This document shows positions 14,499-19,395 of a DNA stretch of 19,395 nucleotides, in pieces. Position 1 is the stretch's first letter; each line of letters opens with the position of its first letter. The stretch is from assembly GCA_001275005.1 (NCBI GenBank), contig JWZX01001394.1, positions 1 to 19,395 of the forward strand. Direction: 5' to 3'. The stretch is from Chrysochromulina tobinii. Lineage: Eukaryota; Haptophyta; Prymnesiales; Chrysochromulinaceae. A program made the translations under genes and the position numbers. Below the pieces are notes generated by a model. That model searched no databases. It was not told where the DNA came from and worked only from the letters and a program-made list of their open reading frames with translations.

Positions 14499-17168
14499 AT
14501 GCGACACGCTTGGAGTGCGCTCCTTCTTGCGTGCGTGTGCGCGGCGGCGGAGGACACGCACTACGACGTTCTAGGCGTCAAGCGTGACGTCAGCCCTGCC
14601 ACGCTCAAGAAGGCCTATTACGGGTTGGCGCGCTCGTTGCACCCGGACAAGGTGACTGATCCGGTCGCAAAGGCGGAGGCGGAGCTGCAGTTCAAGCGTG
14701 TGGCCGATGCATACTCCATATTGTCTGATGAGACCACGCGTAAGGCGTATGACTACGAGATTTCTTCGCCAAGGCACCAGCAGAGGGATGTTGAGGAGAA
14801 GCAGCGGATGCGGAAGCAAACAGCAGGTCAGGCCAGCCCACTAGATGGCGTGCGCGAGGTTGTCTCGTCGCTCGACGAGCTCGCCGACCTGACAGAGGGC
14901 AAAGCTGGCAAGCTCACTCGGCACGTGCTCATCGCGCTGCACGACACTCGCGAGGCTGCGTGCGTGGAGCAGATGCGCAACATCAACTTCCCAGAACCGT
15001 TCATTGGCATGTCGCAGGAGTGGCATGGTGTCAAGTGGTCGGACATCATCGTGGTCGCTAGGCACAATGTGGGACCTTCGCTCGCGAGCGGTCGTCCCTC
15101 GACTGTCCTGTCGGCATACGAGAAGGAGGTCGGCCCCGCCACGCGCGGCACTCGAGGCGTGCGAATGCCACGATGCCCAACGATCATCTTTCAGTCACGT
15201 GGCGAGCGGCTCGGCCGTGGCGCGGCGCACGGTGACAGCCCGAGCTCTGACACGGCATTCTACACGTGGGTGTTCAGTTTCCTGCAGGTGCCGCTCACCA
15301 TCCGCAGCGAGTACCCCTCGAAGGTGCGCATCAATTGGATCCACGGATCAGAGGTCAAGGAGCTTTTTGTGCTCGCGCCTCAGGGCTCGGTCGAGCGCAT
15401 GGTTTACCTCTCGCACACGCTGCACGCGGAGCGCATCGACCGCAAGGGGACGCACATCAGCGACAACACGAGCCTACTCATCTTTCGCGTGACGAACCGC
15501 TCCGAGATGGTCGTGCGCCCCAAGGCGTGCCTCGACCTGACCGCTGACTGCGACGAATGGAAGCGCAAGGGCGAGTGCCAGAGCAACGCGCAGTACATGA
15601 AGGCAGAGTGCTCGCTCTCCTGCGGCACGTGCAGCGAAACTGGGCCGTCGGCCAAGAAGGGCGGGGCGGCGGCGGCGGCCAAGAAGGGCGGGGCGGCGGC
15701 GGCAGCGGCCACCACGGCAGCAAAGGTGGCGCGTCCCGACGAGAAGCTCTGCGTCGACGACCACCTCGAGTGCGTGGCCTGGGCGCTGCAGGGGGACTGC
15801 AAGTCCAATCGTCGGTACATGCACGAGAACTGCAAGCGCTCATGTGGGCTGTGCGGCTCGTGCTTCGACAATGCGACCACCTGCGCGCTGTGGAAAGCGA
15901 ACGGCGAGTGCGAGACCAACGCTGCCTACATGCGCACCGCATGTGCCTTCTCCTGTGGGTTTTGCGACGGCGTCGCCGGCGGCGGCACGGCCGACGCCGA
16001 CGCCGCGCCGTGCGTAGACGACTTGAGCGACTGCTTGCTGTGGGCCGCGAGCGGCGAGTGCAAATCCAATGAAGAGTACATGGGGGCGCACTGCCGGCGC
16101 GCCTGCGGCAAGTGCGGCACCGGCGAGTGCGAAGACGACAAGGACAAGAAAGCTCATTGCGCGCTGTGGGCCTCGCAGGGCGAGTGCATCCAGAATGCGC
16201 GCTTCATGAGTAAGACGTGCCGCCGCTCGTGCGGCCTGTGCGGTGACGGCGCGTCTGGCGAGGTGGCCACGTCGTCCATGTGCGAAGACGCGCACAAGCG
16301 CGACGGTGAGTGCGGTCGCTGGGCCTCGGCTGGTAATTGCGAGACTAACAAGGCGTGGATGCATGAACACTGCAAGCGTTCGTGCGGCCTGTGTGACTGC
16401 GCCGATCTCGCGCCGAAGGGATGCATCGACTGGAAGATCGACCAGCAGTGCACGCGCAACCGGCGCTTCATGGTCAAGCATTGCTTCAAGTCGTGCGGCT
16501 GGTGCGGCAAGCTCGAGGTGGACGCGGGCAAGGATGCTTGCTATAATGAGGACATCAAGTGCGAGACTTGGGTCAAGGATGGTGAGTGCAGCCGCAACCC
16601 GGACTTTATGAAGCAGGAGTGCATGAAGGCGTGCGGGCTGTGCACCACTAATCCGCCACCGCCCGTGACCGAAAAGGTGCCGAGGAGAGGCGAGGCGCCC
16701 CCAGCGGCGCCGTCTGGCCGGCCTGCTGCCAAGCCTGCCCCCGTCCAGCCTGCCGCCGCCAAGCCTGCCGCCGCCAAGCCTGCCGCCGCCAAGCCTGCCG
16801 CCGCCAAGCCCGCCGCCAAGCCCGCCGCCGCTACCTCACAGCCAACGCCAGCATCGGCGGCCGTGCTCGACAAGGCTGCTTGTGCGGACAAGGATCATCG
16901 TTGCGACGCGTGGGCAGGGGCCGGGCACTGCGAGCAGAAATTCATGGTCCAGACGTGCCCGACCTCGTGCAAGAGCCCCGACTGTACTGCGCCCGCAGCG
17001 CCTGAAGTGGCCTGCGAGGACAAGCTGTCTACGGACTGCCCAGTGCTCGCCCGCTCAAACGAGGCGTGCGAGACCGGCTTCATGAAGGAGAATTGCGCCC
17101 TCTCATGCGGACGATGCGGCAAGCGTCCAGCGCCGTCGCAGCGGGCGCGGGGTAAAGAGGAGTTGTAG
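14499..17168 (+). CDS. secreted J-domain protein with VHL-like module, ~10 ShKT repeats and KEEL
   Basis: An 889-residue, probably ER-lumenal co-chaperone. In order: signal peptide (residues 1-17, SALLLACVCAAA); J domain (about 20-85) with the HPD motif at 48-50, which would activate an Hsp70 such as BiP; a region (about 114-262) that may be a degenerate thioredoxin fold, with RHVLIALHDTREAAC and a PTIIF segment but no CxxC; a segment (about 263-312, VRINWIHGSEVKELFVLAP then YLSHTLHAER) resembling the VHL beta domain; ShKT modules from residue 344 of the form CxD...CxxWxxxGxCxxNxxYM...CxxSCGxC, eight good and two divergent; a KPAAA linker between the eighth and ninth; and C-terminal KEEL, an ER-retrieval variant. 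The ATG sits in a favourable context (cgccgccaATG). Disulfide folding or matrix-protein maturation is a plausible role (inference). Confidence 0.85.
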   Translation: MRHAWSALLLACVCAAAEDTHYDVLGVKRDVSPATLKKAYYGLARSLHPDKVTDPVAKAEAELQFKRVADAYSILSDETTRKAYDYEISSPRHQQRDVEEKQRMRKQTAGQASPLDGVREVVSSLDELADLTEGKAGKLTRHVLIALHDTREAACVEQMRNINFPEPFIGMSQEWHGVKWSDIIVVARHNVGPSLASGRPSTVLSAYEKEVGPATRGTRGVRMPRCPTIIFQSRGERLGRGAAHGDSPSSDTAFYTWVFSFLQVPLTIRSEYPSKVRINWIHGSEVKELFVLAPQGSVERMVYLSHTLHAERIDRKGTHISDNTSLLIFRVTNRSEMVVRPKACLDLTADCDEWKRKGECQSNAQYMKAECSLSCGTCSETGPSAKKGGAAAAAKKGGAAAAAATTAAKVARPDEKLCVDDHLECVAWALQGDCKSNRRYMHENCKRSCGLCGSCFDNATTCALWKANGECETNAAYMRTACAFSCGFCDGVAGGGTADADAAPCVDDLSDCLLWAASGECKSNEEYMGAHCRRACGKCGTGECEDDKDKKAHCALWASQGECIQNARFMSKTCRRSCGLCGDGASGEVATSSMCEDAHKRDGECGRWASAGNCETNKAWMHEHCKRSCGLCDCADLAPKGCIDWKIDQQCTRNRRFMVKHCFKSCGWCGKLEVDAGKDACYNEDIKCETWVKDGECSRNPDFMKQECMKACGLCTTNPPPPVTEKVPRRGEAPPAAPSGRPAAKPAPVQPAAAKPAAAKPAAAKPAAAKPAAKPAAATSQPTPASAAVLDKAACADKDHRCDAWAGAGHCEQKFMVQTCPTSCKSPDCTAPAAPEVACEDKLSTDCPVLARSNEACETGFMKENCALSCGRCGKRPAPSQRARGKEEL
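15528..17117 (+). repeat. array of about ten ShKT domain repeats
   Basis: Protein-level repeats of about 36 residues, each with six Cys and the core GxCxxNxxYMxxxC...SCGxC. Modules start near residues 344, 417, 455, 505, 544, 593, 632, 679, 792 and 838 of the J-domain protein. The last two are divergent: they lack the GxCxxN core spacing and the Trp, and the ninth also lacks the final SCGxC pattern. DNA identity between modules is moderate, so the array is not a recent tandem amplification. Confidence 0.88.
16749..16829 (+). repeat. 15-bp coding repeat (Pro-Ala-Ala-Ala-Lys linker)
   Basis: Four perfect copies of cctgccgccgccaag (16749-16808) followed by shortened copies. It encodes a flexible, basic Pro/Ala/Lys linker that separates the eight regular ShKT modules from the two divergent ones. 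Confidence 0.92.
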
Positions 17169-17616
17169 CGCCGGCGCTGCGGCTGGCTGGGACTCATTCA
17201 ATTGACAATTCCACTCAAAATTCATTCAACCACAATCCACATCTACTTGTACCACGATCCACGTGCCCGGTGCGCGGTGGTTCTCCGTTGCAATATGCAA
17301 GTTATCGTTGCCATTCACGCTTATTCTCAGTCCCGCGAGCCGCGACACAATCCGCGCTATCATTCAATACATCATGTCCCATCAACTCGGTAGAGCCAGA
17401 CACGGAGACAGTGAAATAATCAGTAAAATAACTTCACCTGCAGCTTCACCTGCAGACTTCACGAACTAGATTTTAAGGATTTGGCTATTTTGGTTTTGGG
17501 CTGGTTGTTAACTTGAGTTTGGGATTTCCACGTTCGATTCTGAAAGTAATGAGCTTGAGTCTTTTAGAACTCAATGGGAGAGCAGGGGACACCTCTGGCT
17601 CGTGTTGCGAACTTGC
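17169..17616 (+). other. intergenic region upstream of GT47 gene
   Basis: 448 bp, lower in GC than its neighbours. It contains a tandem 12-mer cttcacctgcag twice (17432-17455). A short frame at about 17481-17510 encodes LAILVLGWLLT before a stop; it has no ATG but is hydrophobic enough to be part of a missed signal-anchor exon. Sequences resembling Pol III A and B boxes (17482-17493 and 17532-17540) do not fold as a tRNA. Confidence 0.45.
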
Positions 17617-19272
17617 ATGCAGCAAAAATCAGGTTCGAAGTCAACGTCAAAACGACGCTCATTCGACAACGCTTTGGGCCAGGGAATGGACGGCGGCGCC
17701 TACGCGGTCGCCGAGGACCGATGCCGCATTTACTATTACGATGCGCACGTGAAAACTGGCATAGGGCCGCTGCCGCCAAAGAAGCTGCCACGCTCGTGGT
17801 CGATACACCACCGATACAATACCGAGGCCTGGCTCTCCGCCGCAATGCAACATGGCCACCCATGGCGCGTTCGAACGCAGGCTGAAGCTGACGTCATCTT
17901 GGTCGGCGCCACGTTTGCGCAAGCGTGCATTGCGGACAAAAAGTTCTATGCCCGAAACCTGTGGCAGCACGTGCTGCGTGATGCGTTCTTGTGGCCGGTG
18001 GATGGTGGCCGTGGCATCGGTGACATGAGCGCAAAGCGTGCAGCCGAGCTGGCTTCAGATAATACCGCGGACTGGGGCCCGCCCAAGGCGTTCTCGATGC
18101 AGTACCCGAATTGCCCGCCATGGGTAGACAATAATCGGACGGCGTACTTTCCGCGTGATGCGATGCTGCTCACCGAATTCACGGTCTCGGGCATTGATGC
18201 ACGTGGCGGCAGTATCATTACGCCATTCGTCGTCTCGCAGCCGACGTGGCTCGTAAGCTCGCGCGAGAGCAGCGTCTCGTCTGCACAAGAAGATCTGGCT
18301 GTGCGCGGCAGTGATGTCTTGCGTGCGCCCCTTGCTTGGAAGGCGCGCAAGCTGCTCCTGTTCGTGGGCCACCTGCCCAAAGTGGGCATCTCGCCCTCAC
18401 GGTACCAGATCTGGCGGCAGGTGAGGCGCGATCCGCGAGTGACGACCAAGTCACATTCGGGCAACTGCACAATTGGGTCGTACCGCGAGTGTGAGCATTC
18501 CAAGGTCTGGCTACGTGCGCAGCCGACGTCATATTTTGTCAGCCGCTGTTGGCCATACTGCAAGAACGACAAGAGGCTCAGCTGCGCGGCGTCTGCGCTG
18601 CTCTCCCCGCTGCAAAACTACGAGTTGATGCGCAAGGACTGCCTGCGGCACAAGCCTCGTCACTCGCATGGCAACTTGAGCGCTGAGGTGAGCGCCGACC
18701 TCCACCGAGACGCGTCGCTACGATGGACCGACTCTGAGTACTATGCCCAGGCTATGGGCCACCGCTTCTGCCTCATCGTGCATGGCGATCTTGCAGGCAC
18801 GCCCAAGATTGGCGAGGCCGTCAACATTGGCAGCGCCGGCGGCTGCTTCCCCATCTTTGTCGTGAAGCTAAAGATGGGGAAGCGTGGCATGAGCACGGAG
18901 GAAGCGCTCGCATCGGCAGTCCGCCACTCATACCCGTACAGCCGTTGGCTTGATTACTGCCGTATTGGCTTCTTTGTGCCTGAGCACCATGCCACCCGTA
19001 ACATGCATGCGGTCCTGGACGCCCTCGAGGGCCTCCAAGAATTTGAACTGCTCCAGAAGCGTCGGGCGCTGCGTCAAGTACACCACGCGTTTGCCTTCCG
19101 ACCCAATTGTTCGCTGCCGATGGCGCCGTGCGCCACCGACTACATCCTAGCGGAGTTGTGCGCAGCCGCTGGTCGCCTCAAGCTCAACAACAACATGACG
19201 GTTCGCAGCATCCCGGTGGCGGGTAGCAGCGAGGGCTCGGGCCAAGGGCTGAAGCGTTGCCTCCTTCTTTGA
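17617..19272 (+). CDS. exostosin-like glycosyltransferase (GT47 family)
   Basis: A 551-residue protein with the layout of GT47 exostosin-like enzymes, Golgi glycosyltransferases acting on wall or matrix polysaccharides. Visible: an N-terminal strand CRIYYYDA (about 37-43); RTQAEADVILVGATF, the usual 'T x dPeeAdvffvP' block; RKLLLFVGHLP beginning the second Rossmann-like half; and RFCLIVHGDLAGTPKIGEAV (about 383-402) with GGCFPIFVV, the conserved nucleotide-sugar block; then WLDYCRIGFFVPE. Donor and acceptor cannot be inferred. GT47 enzymes are usually type II membrane proteins, but no membrane segment is present here, so an upstream exon may be missing. The ATG at 17617 is the first in a frame opening at a GTG (17602); Met at 17686 is an alternative. 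The C-terminus is KRCLLL, resembling a CaaX box. Confidence 0.8.
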   Translation: MQQKSGSKSTSKRRSFDNALGQGMDGGAYAVAEDRCRIYYYDAHVKTGIGPLPPKKLPRSWSIHHRYNTEAWLSAAMQHGHPWRVRTQAEADVILVGATFAQACIADKKFYARNLWQHVLRDAFLWPVDGGRGIGDMSAKRAAELASDNTADWGPPKAFSMQYPNCPPWVDNNRTAYFPRDAMLLTEFTVSGIDARGGSIITPFVVSQPTWLVSSRESSVSSAQEDLAVRGSDVLRAPLAWKARKLLLFVGHLPKVGISPSRYQIWRQVRRDPRVTTKSHSGNCTIGSYRECEHSKVWLRAQPTSYFVSRCWPYCKNDKRLSCAASALLSPLQNYELMRKDCLRHKPRHSHGNLSAEVSADLHRDASLRWTDSEYYAQAMGHRFCLIVHGDLAGTPKIGEAVNIGSAGGCFPIFVVKLKMGKRGMSTEEALASAVRHSYPYSRWLDYCRIGFFVPEHHATRNMHAVLDALEGLQEFELLQKRRALRQVHHAFAFRPNCSLPMAPCATDYILAELCAAAGRLKLNNNMTVRSIPVAGSSEGSGQGLKRCLLL

Positions 19273-19395
19273 ACTTTGAGTGTGGAAGCGCCACGCAACC
19301 AGAAAGCCAGAGCTCATGGTTTAACGTTGAGACACTGTTGAGACGTTTGTATTAACACTTAAGCTCAGGAAGTGTTAGCCTGTCTCAACACCTGT
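19273..19395. repeat. nested inverted repeats at the window end
   Basis: Outer arms gttgagaca (19326-19334) and tgtctcaac (19381-19389) enclose an inner stem taacactt (19353-19360) and aagtgtta (19370-19377) with a 9-nt loop. A second gttgagac copy (19337-19344) lies beside the outer left arm. It may be a 3'-UTR structure of the GT47 gene or the edge of another short repeat element that continues beyond the window. Confidence 0.6.

Noticed and set aside
16749-16829. CRISPR-like or regulatory tandem repeat
   Set aside because: The repeats are 15 bp, contiguous, without spacers, and in frame within a coding linker.
17475-17550. tRNA gene suggested by A-box-like TGGCTATTTTGG and GTTCGATTC
   Set aside because: Acceptor and T-stem positions do not pair. 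At most it is a degenerate tRNA-derived sequence.
17566-17645. second tRNA-like candidate (CTCAATGGGAGAGC and GGTTCGAA)
   Set aside because: The D-arm resembles a tRNA, but the anticodon stem, T-stem and acceptor do not form, and it overlaps the start of the GT47 gene.

Overview
This window looks like nuclear DNA of a GC-rich, intron-poor, flagellated alga with a red-lineage secondary plastid. The evidence is: (i) long GC-rich single-exon genes on both strands with no operon structure; (ii) a plastid terminal oxidase whose N-terminus is a signal peptide followed by an Ala|Phe junction, the hallmark of import into a secondary red plastid; (iii) eukaryote-only families (NOM1/SGD1, CCDC77, GT47 exostosin-like, ER-type J protein). 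A haptophyte is my best guess and a pelagophyte or other ochrophyte is the main alternative; the sequence alone does not decide this. Starts are set at the first plausible ATG. Several open frames extend upstream only to a GTG, which I do not treat as a start in a nuclear gene.

Layout. 120-872 (+) is an Ala/Glu/Arg-rich coiled-coil protein. It converges with 1112-3955 (-), the ribosome-biogenesis factor NOM1/SGD1 with MIF4G and MA3 domains. A 263-bp divergent spacer separates this from 4219-5085 (+), an ankyrin protein with a possible signal peptide and a C-terminal KEEL. Then come 5409-6332 (+), plastid terminal oxidase, converging with 6638-8734 (-), the tRNA-modifying FAD protein MnmG/MTO1. 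Next are 8898-9656 (+), a coiled-coil protein with two Trp motifs, and 10059-11561 (-), an unrecognised ORF with a UBA-like motif and a perfect 20-bp inverted repeat near its 3' end.

11831-12654 is an 824-bp transposable element. It is flanked by TA, has 27-bp terminal inverted repeats beginning CAGT, carries subterminal repeats built on TTTCTTA, and contains a small non-transposase ORF. It sits between the UBA-like ORF and 12909-14291 (+), a CCDC77-like centrosome/basal-body protein. 14499-17168 (+) is a secreted J-domain protein with a possible VHL-like module, about ten ShKT cysteine repeats and a C-terminal KEEL, a combination I do not know from described families. 17617-19272 (+) is a GT47 exostosin-like glycosyltransferase. 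The window ends in a nested inverted repeat.

The genes do not form one pathway. Loose themes are organelle function (PTOX, MnmG), the secretory pathway (J/ShKT protein, perhaps the ankyrin protein, GT47) and centriole or flagellum biology (CCDC77, possibly the Trp-motif coiled-coil protein). The most novel items are the J-VHL-like-ShKT-KEEL protein and the TA-flanked element with its modular ends.
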